NCBI GenBank assembly: GCA_903813345.2
Contig: CAIIXF020000012.1
Span: 9,938,432-10,002,431, forward strand
From: Owenia fusiformis
Lineage: Eukaryota > Annelida > Polychaeta > Sabellida > Oweniidae
DNA: 64,000 nucleotides
Direction: 5' to 3'
Under the pieces are notes generated by a model, which made no database searches, was not told where the DNA came from, and worked only from the letters and a program-made list of their open reading frames with translations. Position numbers and translations under genes: made by a program. Position 1 is the first letter of the stretch. Every line of letters starts with the position of its first letter. Below are positions 47,674 to 59,530 of the stretch, piece after piece.

Positions 47674-50440
47674 CTAGTTCATGATGTTTGCCATAATTTC
47701 TTCATCGTTCTCAATGACACCGTTGCAGTTGTAATCCCATATAGGGACCCTACCTACCACAGGAACATCCAACATAGCACAACAAAGCTTAGAGTAGAAG
47801 TTCATATTGAAAAACTCTTCCTGGCATTCATTAACGATATGCTTGGATATGATATCAGCTCCTGGGGGTGGGATAGAGCTATAGTAACGCTCACAGAACG
47901 CTTGTCCCACTCGCTTCTCTCGTGGCCCCCATGGTGTATCTGTAACTATTAAGCGGTACAGTCCCTCTGTTCCCCAGTATGATCTCGCCTGCCTCAAACA
48001 TTCTCTGGGACACGATCTGAGCATTTGGAGACATCCTTCGCATCCCTCCTGAACCAATTGACTTGTTATCCCTAGGTCTTGCACGGAGAAAGTCGACCCA
48101 CAATTAAGATCATTTGTATTATTACGATTCTTGTTCCCGGTGGTGTTGTCAGTTACACCTCCCCGATCATACTTAGTGCAGTTGGCTGAATTTACCTGGA
48201 TGTTAAGGACGCACTTGCACGACCTGGAGAACATCGATAGGCTGCTTATAATTATTTAAGGAGTAATTTTAATATAAATAATTTTCGAAAGAATCACGAT
48301 TGTTAACACATATTCTTGATATATAGACATACCCTTCTCGCATTGCTCTAATAGACGTAAACGCAAACCATAGAACACATGCTAGTAAATTGTAAAATAA
48401 CAAAAGATATATAGAAGCAGTTTATTGGATGGTTGAAACAAAAACGAAATAACAATTTAAACTGTACCTTCGTTTGTCAGAAAAAATTCTACAATCTATT
48501 TAGTAGGAGGCACATTTGTCTCAAATGTACCCAATAGTACAATACTAATAACGAGTAACATGACCTACTTAACTGGTGATTACTTAACTGGTGATTTGTG
48601 AGTTAGTATTAGATGGGTCATGAAATCAATATTTTAGGCCCCTGACTCTCTCTCTAAATATCTGACTATGGATAAATATAAAGAGGTTCATCTTTACATG
48701 GAGGAGTTCATCTTTCATCTAGGAGTCCATCTTTGACATTTGGGGTATTGGTCCTTTTGTCTAAAATTATAGAGCCGAAGTCTCGTTTTGATCAGATTTT
48801 AGGAGATTTGCAAAGATTGTTTTACCATTTTTAAGGACTAACATTCTCACCTTATCTATAAGATAATATAATTTCTTCATAAGAAGTTCCTTATTTTCCA
48901 AAATTATTTTCTATAGTCATTTTACCATACTAAAAGTATTAAAGAGTATTATAGAGAAGGGGGGGAAGCGTGTCGAATACGACTAAAGTGATCATGCGAT
49001 GGGCATAGTATCAAACAACGAGGTAAAATTCATAAGGTAGCTCGCCATCCCTGATTTTGAATTAGAGTATGACTACTCTTTTGTGGCAAACTTACATAAA
49101 TGTTGTTATTGGAGTTGGTATTGGTGTTGATGTGGTCGTCGTTGTTGGGGTCGTCGTCGTCGTTGTTGGGGTCGTCGTTGTTGTTGTCGTCGTTGTTGGG
49201 GTCGTCGTCGTCGTTGTTGGGGTCGTCGTTGTTGTTGTCGTAGTTGTTGGGGTCGTCGTCGTCGGGGTCGTCGTCGTCGTTGTTGTTGTTGGAGTTGTCG
49301 TCGTTGTTGATGTTGTAGTAGACGTAGCTGTCGTTGGTTTTTTAGCTAAAAGTATGTAGCAGCCATATTGTTGTAAACATATCAATTATCATTATGGTGA
49401 TAAAATGTGTTTGCACGCTAAAACAATATTGTATGAGATAATTTTGTGTGAGCATTTAACACTGTAAACAACTTACAACATATGTTGTTTATGCATTCTG
49501 GAAGCGAGTGGAAAGTGGCGCAATCGTCGTTCGTCGTACATGTTGTTTGACCTACAAAACACAGAAAAATATCAATTCGAATGTTTTTCAATTGCAACCT
49601 TGAAAATGAAAGTATGATAATTGCTATAATGTCCCCTTTATTTTAAAGTCCCGTCAAATAAATTTACCCCGCCCATTTTAAATCCAAGTTCCACCCCCGA
49701 TGGGATTCAATTGCTAACTGTCTCAGTATGAATGCTAACTTTTTCTGTATGGATCAAATGTCTCTTGGTTTTATGGTCCTGGATTGTGATAATGGATCTT
49801 GAATGATGGGGAGACATTAGAGAATTTTTTCTTTTCACGTACGTCTGATCATTGTTTTGGATAATTGGGGTTTGTTTTTTCTTATGATTGTTATACGTTT
49901 TAACGTTTTCATTTTCTTGCTGGGATCTTTTGTCCCTTTTCTTTGGTACATGTGCTTAGTCTTACATGTTAGTATGATTGCGATGTAAGCGAACACTCAA
50001 GAAACACTCAAATCAAGAAAACAACGATATTGGGAATTGAACCTTCAAGCATTTTGTTTTGCTTTTGCTCTTTCCTTGTTATTGAATCAATTGTATTAAC
50101 CCTAGTCTGAATCGAGGTACTTCATTTATTTGGATAATTTGATGGTTCTAGCAAAATATACTTTAATATTATTAGTATCATGGGGCTGTCCTCCACAGAG
50201 TCAAGCTCTTGTCTAATTTTACAGGCTTGAACTAATGCTTGTATCCCGGTCATCATGTGTCCAAGTGAACTATTATGGAAATGCCATTAATTGGTTTTAA
50301 AATTACTTAAGTTTGGTAAATGAAATAGTCATATGCATTTCTGTGGTGTCTCAACCATTAGCTTGTGTACGTACCACAGAATCCATCCACGCACCGAGGT
50401 CGCGTTGGGTCAGTGCAATGTTCATTGATTTCGCATTTTA
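47674..50440 (-). CDS. Secreted Cys-rich / Thr-rich mucin-like protein (3' four exons)
   Basis: Exons: 50440-50375, 49551-49477, 49345-49096 and 48223-47674 (stop); phases 1, 1 and 2 match at every join. The first two each encode a short cysteine module (CEINEHCTDPTRPRCVDGFC and CTTNDDCATFHSLPECINNIC), alike in C-x5-C-x6/9-C-x4-C spacing and reminiscent of EB-type modules. Exon three is a Thr/Pro mucin-like linker (TTTTTP repeats), a likely O-glycosylation region. The last exon gives a 182-residue Cys-rich domain (about 12 Cys; CEGCLQMLRSCPREC, GQAFCERYY, KLCCAMLD) ending in an EF-hand-like loop, DYNCNGVIENDEE. The signal-peptide exon and any further modules upstream were not found. I do not recognise the final domain. 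Extracellular matrix or mucus/biomineral function would be speculation. Confidence 0.72.
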
Positions 50441-51235
50441 CTAAAATAATAAAAGAGAACCCCCGATAAGGAGAGCTTTTTAGAAGGACATTGCTTTTTT
50501 ATTCTGGAAGTGATCATCATGGAAATTTGACACCTTTTTAGAAATGAGGTGAATTTTGACATCCTGAAATATTATATTTCAATGACTAAAACTTCCGTTT
50601 CTAGAACGTTTTTTGTAAAGCGATGAAATTCAATGTAGTATTTTGACCGTTACTTTTCGATAAAGCACAATAAGTTTCCTTCAACTGTACATGCGAAATA
50701 AAATATGTCTTGGCTAGATTGTGAAGCAAAGTCTTATTTTCGTAAAGCAATTGAGGGGCGCGGTACAAGAAGTATGTTTAAAGAATTTTCTAAGAAGTTG
50801 TTCCACTTTGCTCCTCATTCTCATTAGAAGAGTCTCGGAATTTTATACCAGTCATAGATAGAGGGCGTTTCACAGATCAAATAAGTTCATCTTTGGATAA
50901 AACTTGGTCATTTTTGAAAATCATTCAGATGACCAAAATTAGATGTCTCTCCTGGACAATCAGTAATGATTATCCTGTGCTATTTTGGTTTCAGGTACAT
51001 AACAGCTGGATATAGAACTGATGTCTTAGAGGAGTGGGACACATATATCTCCCGCTGTATATTCCCTGGAAATGATTTTGGTTCAATGTAGAAATAGTTA
51101 AACTGTCCGAATATCTTGCTATAGAATGAATGCAGCAGACGTAGAATATTTCATGGTCAAATGTTTATGAATTTTTCGAAAATAATGAAAATGATAACAC
51201 TGAAATCTTCATTTATGATACCGCATGCACGTTTT
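50441..51235. other. Stretch upstream of the mucin-like gene; 5' exons not found
   Basis: I searched the minus strand for more cysteine modules or a signal peptide and saw none. 51000-51080 includes TATATCTCCCGCTGTATATTCCC, akin to the palindrome-rich repeat family. Confidence 0.4.
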
Positions 51236-51325
51236 TGAATATGGGGTATACCCCTCGGAAAATATGATATCCTTTATCATATTTCGCGAGGGATATACCC
51301 CATATACAAAACCTCCCATGACATA
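51236..51325. repeat. Palindromic fragment of the palindrome-rich repeat family
   Basis: ATGGGGTATACCCCTCGGAA ... TTCGCGAGGGATATACCCCATA is a near-perfect inverted repeat, followed by ACAAAACCTCCCATGACATA, which matches the end of the element at 20905-21308 (AAAACCTCCCAGTACATAAC). Confidence 0.7.
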
Positions 51326-51361
51326 ACCCATATGCATGGTGGTTAAAAAATAAATAATGAT

Positions 51362-51440
51362 TGTCAGCGTCGGGATTTGAACACGAACCTTTCAAATTAA
51401 TGGGAAAGCAAATTCCAACGCGCTATCAAATACGCCAAAC
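51362..51440 (-). tRNA. tRNA-like relic or tRNA-derived SINE piece
   Basis: On the minus strand, GGTTCGTGTTCAAATCCCGA is a good B-box/T-arm, and TTTGATAGCGCGTTGG resembles an A-box. The anticodon arm pairs poorly and the acceptor stem does not close well, so it is probably a pseudogene or part of a SINE. Confidence 0.35.
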
Positions 51441-51947
51441 GATCATTGCATTATAATAAGAGTCTTAAACTATTCAGATTTGAATTAGCTACACGATTGA
51501 AAAGCGTATGAAGTCTACATTTTTCAAATCAAAGAATTCGAGCGTTCCTAGTTCAACCTCAAGACTGTTGAATTATTAGAGTAGATAGTCCAGGGTGTAA
51601 AGCAAAACTAGATCGTTCTCAAATCTAGTAGAAACATATAGTTATTCAATACATACAAACATTCATTGGAAGTTGTATCTTTCTTCTTTGAAAAAGTATA
51701 TTTCAAGATTAATTTATTTATGTTGATATATTTATTTGCCAAAACTTAACGTTGGCACATGTTTTATTATCCAATGCGTCGACATGCATTGTATAAAATA
51801 TGAATGAAATAAAAAATCATAAATAAGTTCTTGAAAACAACGTTACATACAATTAAATCATAATCATGAATTTCTGGGCTGGTACAATTTGGTTAAAAAG
51901 CGTTAAAACGCGTTTCAAATAATATAAAATAGTCTTGCCCCATTATC

Positions 51948-52331
51948 ACTGGGGATCCGCTCGATTACGCTGATGACCGTTTCGGTAACATAATGTCGGA
52001 ACCTCGAAGGAACGATTTTTCTTTTTTCCTTATTCCACGCGTTGTAGTTCAGAGGACAACAGAACCATGATTCAATACCTCATTTAAGTTACTTAAACGG
52101 GATGGGTTAGATATGCAGATCCGTTTACGTAACTTAAGTGGGGTTTTAAATCGACGATTCTGTAGTCTTCTGAACTAATTGTTCGCAAAGGTGTACATTT
52201 TCTTAAAGACACACATTTTTTATAAAAATATCATGGGAATTTTGCCTACAACGCGTGGAATAGGAAAAAAGAAAACTCGACCTTCGAGGTTGCGATATTT
52301 TGTTGCAAGCGTAATCGAGCGGATCACCAGT
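51948..52331. mobile_element. Foldback/MITE-like inverted repeat, about 385 bp
   Basis: Ends ACTGGGGATCCGCTCGATTACG and AGCGTAATCGAGCGGATCAC are inverse. Inner arms (ACCTCGAAGG...TTCCTTATTCCACGCGTTGTA; TACAACGCGTGGAATAGG...CCTTCGAGGTT) continue the match. The centre, near 52110, contains TTTAAGTTACTTAAACGG and its inverse. Confidence 0.8.
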
Positions 52332-53600
52332 CATATGAAAAAATCTCATCGCGAGCATTAATGTCAAGTCCTCAGTTAGATTAATAGAAATAGAACGTTG
52401 AGAACATTAAACGCATCGTTGAGAAATCAAACATATATACTTCAATAATAGTTGACGATTTATAAATAACATTGCAATCAAATGTAGATTATAACTTACA
52501 TGATGTATAAAGTCATGACGATTTCCATAAAACAAAAGAATAGATAAGATAACCTATACTTTGGCTTGAGGCGCGTATGATGCTTATCATACATATTGTA
52601 GAAAGTGGTATTCGAAGTCATCCCTGGGGGGGGTATCTCACATATGTACACGTGGTTCTGATAAGACAGACGATTGAGCCAAGTAGCCTCCTTGATAGAA
52701 AATGGTTGATGAAAAATTTTACTTGTAAATACTTATATAGACCCTTTTCTCATAATTTCAGTCATGATTCACTTCAAATGGGAAATAACCCATTTACTGA
52801 GGAAATGTAAAGAAAATCTAAATATGATCTGTCATATCTGAAAATATATCCTATCGCTAAGATATTGAAACATAGCCTATATAACTGAAATAAGTATACC
52901 ACTGAACGTCATAAATGGTTCCGGTATGATTTGCTAGAATCAAGTCACGTCATAAATGGTTTGAGATCAACATCGGCATCTTTGAGTTGGCTATGGGATA
53001 TTTTTATGGTTTTTAATTGTTATGATTGTGTTCGAATCAACTGTAATTGAACTTAGAGTGGCATAATAAGATTATATAATGGTTCATTCTGTAAATCGTG
53101 TATTTTATACTCTCGTGAGAATATTATATATTCACTCGTTCGCTACGCTCACTTGTGAATATATCATATACTCACTCGAATATAAACACGATATACAGAA
53201 AGACCCATTATATAACCTCATAATATACAATATGGACACACCCTTTTTAAAACTCGTAATTGAATGTGTACAATAATGGTCCTCTGTGGATAATTTGTAC
53301 TGTTTATTTGGCCAACTGAGTATAACGGTTTATGGGAAATGATTTTTATAAGGTCCCTTAAAAAGTTTATTCAGAGAGGCGAAATGTTTCACGTAAAGGT
53401 TCTCAAAACGTGTAACTAAACGTCTGTAATATCCTCGAGAATCGTAAAGATTGCCATGAGGTTTTATTTCATTTTTATCATTGGCTAGGCAAAGGTTGAC
53501 TTTTTGACCCAGCTTTGAACTGCAACACGCATTAGTGAATACGTGTCTTTATATAATTCATTACATAATAAAACTTTGAGTAATCCCCAGAGTGAATAAT
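52332..53600. other. Non-genic stretch with one hairpin
   Basis: No exon recognised. The hairpin at 53096-53215 is listed separately. Confidence 0.4.
53096..53215. repeat. Hairpin with CACTCGTTCGCTACGCTCAC core
   Basis: ATATTCACTCGTTCGCTACG followed by CTCACTTGTGAATAT folds on itself. Outer arms (GTGTATTTTATACTC...GAATATAAACACGATA) are weaker. The core is nearly the same as in the palindrome at 23590-23695 although the arms differ. Confidence 0.7.
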
Positions 53601-53625
53601 GAATGTGAAAGCGTAGGTACAGGTT

Positions 53626-54013
53626 CACGGTGTTATAGCATGACGGTTACGCCACCTCTGAAAACGATGTTGGACAGCTACGTTCACTGATTTATCCAAT
53701 AAATGGCCGCGATGGAAGAGAAAAGTAAGGTTGTTGCATTAGTTTCTACTACTGTGTATCAATGAAAGGAAGAACGATTTATGTAAGCATCGCATTCGGT
53801 GATACGTTCAGTAATGTATATTTTGAACGTAGTCTTTGTTTCTTGCCACTTTCTTCAACGAACAATCAACTAGTTTAAAAGGAAATCGTATCTGTGAATT
53901 GCCTACAGGCGAGAAAGAGTACATGCTGCCTTTCCCATCCGCCATTTTTTGTTATCGTTACCGCAAAATTTTGCAAATCGCCTTGACGTAACCGTCATGC
54001 TATAACACCGTGA
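53626..54013. mobile_element. MITE with 26-27 bp perfect TIRs, about 388 bp
   Basis: TCACGGTGTTATAGCATGAC... and its exact inverse ...GTCATGCTATAACACCGTGA bound the element. The flanks share GGT on both sides, compatible with a 3-bp target duplication. No transposase. An internal segment (53836-53874) is the inverse of flanking DNA at 54095-54133. Confidence 0.88.
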
Positions 54014-54400
54014 GGTAGAGGTATTCAACGCTTTTGCGAGGATCATTTGTACCGTGAATATACACTGACAGAAACTAGAATGCAGTGCGCCAGGTGTGAT
54101 TGTTCGTTGAGGAAAGTGGCAAGAAACAAAGTCATTGCTTTGAGATTGACCTTCGATGACTTTCTCAAGATAAAAAAGTCAAAAAGGTATTTTTCAACTT
54201 GCTTCAAAAAGAACATCTTTCAAAATCTTCTACAAGTTCTCAGAAGTTCGAATCTGAATTTACAGTCTGTAATACTGCTTCAAATACAATAGTCCATGGT
54301 ATAACCTCCGAATATGAGGGATCCGTGGCACACTATAGCGCAGCAACATTTGAAGCAATATTTATGAAGATGTATATGTCTTGATTATTATGAATTAACA
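54014..54400 (+). other. Possible exon or captured coding fragment
   Basis: The open frame 54047-54292 contains MQCARCDCSLRK and LTFDDFLKIKKS, and begins without an upstream stop in RFCEDHLYREYTL. The Cys pairs look zinc-binding but I recognise no domain. The second half overlaps an arm of the inverted repeat 54289-55138. It could belong to a mobile element. Confidence 0.25.
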
Positions 54401-55138
54401 TTGCTGAAAAAACTTCCGGCTTTCGGGTCGAAAAATGTCTCATAACAAGGGGTAAAAAAACGTAAAAAATTGATTCTAACTTTTATACATTTTATAAGAC
54501 ACAGACCGTTATTCTAAGCATACGAACAAAAATAGACTATCACAATGTAAAAATATACTATAATTTTACTGATATTGTCGGTGCTTAATAATTGTAGTAC
54601 GCAAGTGTGTTTTTCAGATTTTGTTTGATTTTTCAAATATGAGCCAAGCCAATTCAACAAAATTGTGTGTATCTCAAAATTTTGAGACCCATTTTGGGAA
54701 AAACTAGCATAATTTAAGCATTTGTCATTCTAATATAAGTGATTCATTTGTAGCATTTATCTTTTTAATACCTGAGAAACAATACAAAACGTCGATACAC
54801 TGATTACATAATTTTTTGGCATTGATAAGAAAAATAACCTTAAACTCATAGCCTAGAAATCTGAAATCATATATTTAAAATCATTTTGTATTATTTTCCG
54901 TTGCATTGTGTACTTTAAATTGTGAAAATTGTAATTTTATTTTTTCAGTAATTTTTTGACCTCTGTTAATGGCAGGCATAATTAAGCCTAAAAGCCGGAA
55001 GTATATTAAACGGTTATAATAACAATTATTCGGGAACATATGTAGGTATGTTAATGTTAGGTCAAATATCGCTGCGCTAAAGTGTGCTAGGCCTACCAGC
55101 TCCTTTATTAGACGTCTTGGAGATTTCATACCATGGAC
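54289..55138. repeat. Diverged long inverted repeat
   Basis: 54289-54424 (GTCCATGGTATAACCTCCGA ... CACACTATAGCGCAGC ... CTTCCGGCTTTCGGG) is matched in inverse by 54978-55138 (AGCCGGAAGTATATTAAAC ... GCTGCGCTAAAGTGTGC ... ATACCATGGAC). The loop is about 550 bp of AT-rich sequence. Arms are roughly 70 percent alike by eye. Confidence 0.65.
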
Positions 55139-55414
55139 TACAAGCGTTTTAACCTGAGAAATAACAAATCTAAAGACTATTGTGCAATAATAGTACTATA
55201 TAGATAAATATATTCATATTGCATACCAATGACATTTCGTCCTATTATTTCCACATTGTTACAATTGCATTTTCGCTGATATTAAGAAATCAGAGGTTGA
55301 AGTTTAGGTCTTCATAACTTTTGAGTAGTAATTTTTAAAAACTCATTTTTTCGTACAGGTAATCATGTGTATATAAAGGCCTTACAGAGCAAAAATCACT
55401 AATTAACAATAAAT

Positions 55415-55480
55415 AATTTTGAACAAAATACTCAATCGGCCGGGCGCCGTAGAGAAAATCAGAGCAAATGTGACCAGGGC
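55415..55480. mobile_element. Half copy of the hairpin MITE at 26079-26215
   Basis: TTGAACAAAATACTCAATCG then GCCGGGCGCCGTAG and CAAATGTGACCAGGGC match the right half of the full copy with a few substitutions. The left half is absent. Confidence 0.8.
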
Positions 55481-55569
55481 ATAAGTAAAAAAATATATGA
55501 TTGATGATGCTGACTTGGCATGAAAAGCAATTGCAAAGATAAAAACAGAATCATAACATGAGAGTGGGT

Positions 55570-57870
55570 ATATTTTATTAGCATGGACAAGGAGTGAAAA
55601 TTAACATCTATAGAAACCTATTACTTCAAAAAGACCATGACATGAAGGTGGAATAAGCATTTGAAGAAAATGAGGAATAAATGAAATGTATCATTATAAT
55701 TTGTTGATTTAGCATTTGTAGAAAGTAAAGATTTAGCAATTTGGCATGAAGGGGAAACAAGCATTCATGGAAAATAAGAGATGACAATATATATCATCAA
55801 ATACACAGGAAATAAACATTAAAATTAGCAGTAAAAGGGGATTAGCATTTGTAAAAAATAAGTAATAAACGAAATATACTATGAAATAAAGTTGAAATGA
55901 GCGTTTTTAGAAGTAAGAAGTAAATCAAAATTATGTAAATCATGCTTTCCATATAGATGTTATTCGCAATGAAAAATACCATGACACAACGCTTAAGGAG
56001 GGTCAACATTTGTTGAAAATCAGACATGAACAAAGTATACCAATGCATTTGTAAAAACTGGGGTATGAAAAAATAAGCCAAAAAATGAAGAAGAAATTGG
56101 CATTTTTATGAAATGAAATTAACAAAATATATCCTCCATAACATTTGAGTGGAATTAGCATTTGTAGAAAATAAGGAATGAAAAAAACCATATATAAGAT
56201 GAAGGAATAAACAAAATATATCATGTATAACATTTGAGTGTAATTGGCACTTGTAGAAAATAAGGATTGAAAAATACTATTTATAAAATGAAGGAATTAA
56301 CGAAATAAATCATGTACAACATTTGAGTGGAATTAGCATTTGTAGAAAATAAGGAATGAAAAATACCTTTTATAAAATGGAGGCCGGAATAAACAAAACA
56401 CATCATGTATAACATTTGAGTGGAATTAGCATTTGTAGAAAATAAGGAATCAAAATTATCATTTATGAAATGGAGGAATAAACAAAATATATACTGTATA
56501 TCATTTGAATGGAATAAGCGTTTGTAGAAAAACGGGAATTAAAGATACCATTTATAAAATAAAGAAATAAACAAAATACATCATGTATAACATGTGAGTG
56601 GAATTAGCATTTGTAGAAAAAGGGACTAGAAAAAACATTTATAAAATGAAGGAACAAACCAAATATAAAATGTACAACATTTGAGTGGAATTAGCATTTG
56701 TAGAAAATAAGGAATGAAAATACCATTTATAAAATGAAGGAATAATCAAAATACATCATGTAAAACATTTGAGTGGAATTAGCATTTGTAGAAAAAGGGA
56801 CTAGAAATACCATTTATAAAATGAAGGAACAAACCAAATATAAAATGTACAACATTTGAGTGGAATTAGCATTTGTAGAAAATAAGGAATGAAAATACCA
56901 TTTATAAAATGAAGGAATAATCAAAATATATCATGTATAACATTTGATTGGAATTAGCACTTGTAGAAAATGAGGAATGAAAAATACCATTTATAAAATG
57001 AAGGAATAAACAAAACATATCATGTAGAACAATTAAGTGGAATTAGCACTTGTAGAAAATACATAATGAAAAATACCATTCAGTGAATGAAGAAATAAAC
57101 AAAATATATCATGTATAACATTTAAGACGGATTAGCTTTTGTAGAAATAAGGAATGAAAAATACCATTAATAAAATGAAGAAATAAACAAAATATATCAT
57201 GTATAACATTTGAGTGGAATGAGAATTTTTATAAAATAAGGAATGAAAAATACCATTCATAAAATGAAGGAATAAACGAAATATATCATGTATAACATTT
57301 GAGTGGAATTAGCACTTATAGAAAATAAGGAATGATAAATACCATTTATAAAATGAAGGAATTAACAAAATATAACATGTACAACATTTGAGTGGAATTA
57401 GATTAGCATTTGTAGAAAATAAGGATCGAAAAATACCATTCATAAAATGAAGGAATAAACAAAATATATTATGTATAACAATTGAGTGGAATTATCACTT
57501 ATAGAAAATAAGGAATGAAAAATACCATTCATAAAATGAAGGAATAAACAAAATATATTATGTATAACATTGGAGTGGAATTAGCAGTTATAGAAAATAA
57601 GGAATGAAAAATACCATTTATAGAATGAAGGAATAAACAAAATATATCATGTACAACATTTGAGTGGAATTAGCATTTGTAGAAAATAAGGATTGAAAAA
57701 TACCATTCATAAAATGAAGGAATAAACAAAATATATCATGTATAACATTTGAGTGGAATTAACACGTATTGAAAATAAGGAATGAAAAATACCATTCAGT
57801 GAATGAAGGAACAAACAAAATATATCATTTATAACATTTAAGTGGAATTAGCATTCGTAGGAAATAATGA
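55570..57870. repeat. 89-bp satellite array, block 1
   Basis: Tandem units contain GAGTGGAATTAGCATTTGTA, GAAAATAAGGAATGAAAAAT and ACCATTTATAAAATGAAGGA, with a period of about 88-89 bp. Units near 55570-56000 are much more diverged than those after 56200, as expected at an array edge. No coding. Confidence 0.93.
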
Positions 57871-58386
57871 TTAAAAAATAATGTAGAATACCAAATTACT
57901 GTGATTAGCATAAGTAGAATATAAGGGTTGTTAAAAGTAGTATGTAGTCTATATAGTATTTTAAAAGGAAGATTAGATAATAGGTATTTATTTTCTATGT
58001 ATGAAGTGTATGTATGAAAACTTGGATCTACTGTAAAAAAGTTTGCCCGAAAGTAAGTATGAATTTTATGACATGTTAAATATCTAGTTTGATCCTGTCA
58101 ATTTAATCCCAAAATATCTTAATGTGATTGGAACTTGTATGTTTCGTGTGTCCTACATGGAAGAAAGATCAGTATTTAAATTCATATATTAATCAGTATG
58201 CTCAGAATTAAGATAATGTGATTATAAGTTTTGATTGTGCTTTACAATTTGCATTACAAGTTCAATGTCTTGAGATACATTTTGTTATACTGATATGCAA
58301 TTTCTAAAAAGATAATAGGAAATCCTTTCAAGGATAATATACTGGTAACATCAAATTAAATCATGTATTTTTGACAATTTTGACAG
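57871..58386. other. Non-satellite spacer inside the array
   Basis: About 500 bp of AT-rich unique sequence ending in a good acceptor (TTTTGACAG) in front of the exon-like stretch at 58387. Confidence 0.5.
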
Positions 58387-58515
58387 ATCAACACTGGTGT
58401 CATCACTGATAGTGATAGTGATGGGGATAACGATGACAATACGCTGCCACCAATAGAAATGGACGCACTCGGTGAATCCAGCAGTAGTGGCAGTAACCAA
58501 GACGACTCGTTCGAG
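58387..58515 (+). CDS. Exon-like acidic coding block inside satellite
   Basis: 129 nt, open, flanked by TTTTGACAG and GAG|GTGTGT, phase 0 at both ends. It encodes an acidic Ser/Asp/Asn-rich segment (TDSDSDGDNDDN, then PPIEMDALGESSSSG). Its GC content and codon quality stand out from the AT-rich satellite on both sides. It could splice to the phase-0 acceptor at 60994 and so be the N-terminal exon of the transposase gene there, or belong to an otherwise unseen gene. The start codon was not found. Confidence 0.45.
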
Positions 58516-58534
58516 GTGTGTAGACTTAGCATAA

Positions 58535-59530
58535 GCATTTAATATGAAGGAATATACAAAATATTATATCATGTATAATATTTGAGTGGAATTAGCATTT
58601 GTAGAAAATAAGAAATGAAAAATACCATTTATAAAATGAAGGAATAGACAAAATATATATCATGTATAACATTTAAGTGGAATTAGCATTTGTAGAAAAT
58701 AAGGAATGAAAAATACCATTCATAAAATGAAGGAATAAACAAAATATATCATGTATAACATTTGAGTGGAATTAGCATTTGTAGAAAATAAGGAATGAAA
58801 AATACCATTTATAAAATGAAGAAATAAACAAAACATATCATATATAACATTTAAGTGGGATTAGCATTTGTAGATAATAAGGAATGAAAACTACCATTTA
58901 TAAAATGAAGGAATAAACAAAATATATCATGTAGAACAATTAAGTGGAATTAGCACTTGTAGAAAATACATAATGAAAAATACCATTTATAAAATTGGAG
59001 AATAAACAAGATATACCATGTATAACATTTGAGTGGAATTAGCATTGTAGAAACTAAGGAATGAAAAATACCATTTATAAAATGAAGGAATAAACAAAAC
59101 ATATCAGGCATAACATTTAAGTGGAATTAGCATTTGTAGGAGATAAGGAATGTAAAATACCACTTATAAAATGAAGGAAGAAACAAAATATATCATGTAT
59201 GACAGTTGAGTGGAATTAGCACTTATAGAAAATAAGGAATGAAAAATACCATTTATAAAATGAAGGAATAAACAAATATTTCATGTAGAACAATTGAGTG
59301 GAATTAGCACATGTAAAAAATAAGGAACGGAAAATACCATTTATAAAATGAAGGAATAAAGAAAATATATCATGTAGAACAATTAAGTGGGATTAGCATT
59401 TGTAGATAATAAGGAATGAAAATAACATTTATAAAATGAAGGAATAAACAAAATATTTCATGTAGAACAATTAAGTGGAATTAGCACTTGTAGAAAATAA
59501 AGAATGAAAAATACCATTTATAAAATGTTG
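58535..59530. repeat. 89-bp satellite array, block 2
   Basis: The same unit as block 1 resumes 20 bp after the exon-like block and ends in TACCATTTATAAAATG at about 59528. Variants such as AGAACAATTAAGTGG recur in both blocks, so the two were one array or exchange units. Confidence 0.93.

Noticed and set aside
49069-49359. Plus-strand Val/Gly-rich open frame
   Set aside because: It is the complement of the Thr-rich exon of the mucin-like gene, whose phases fit its neighbours; the plus-strand reading is a shadow.
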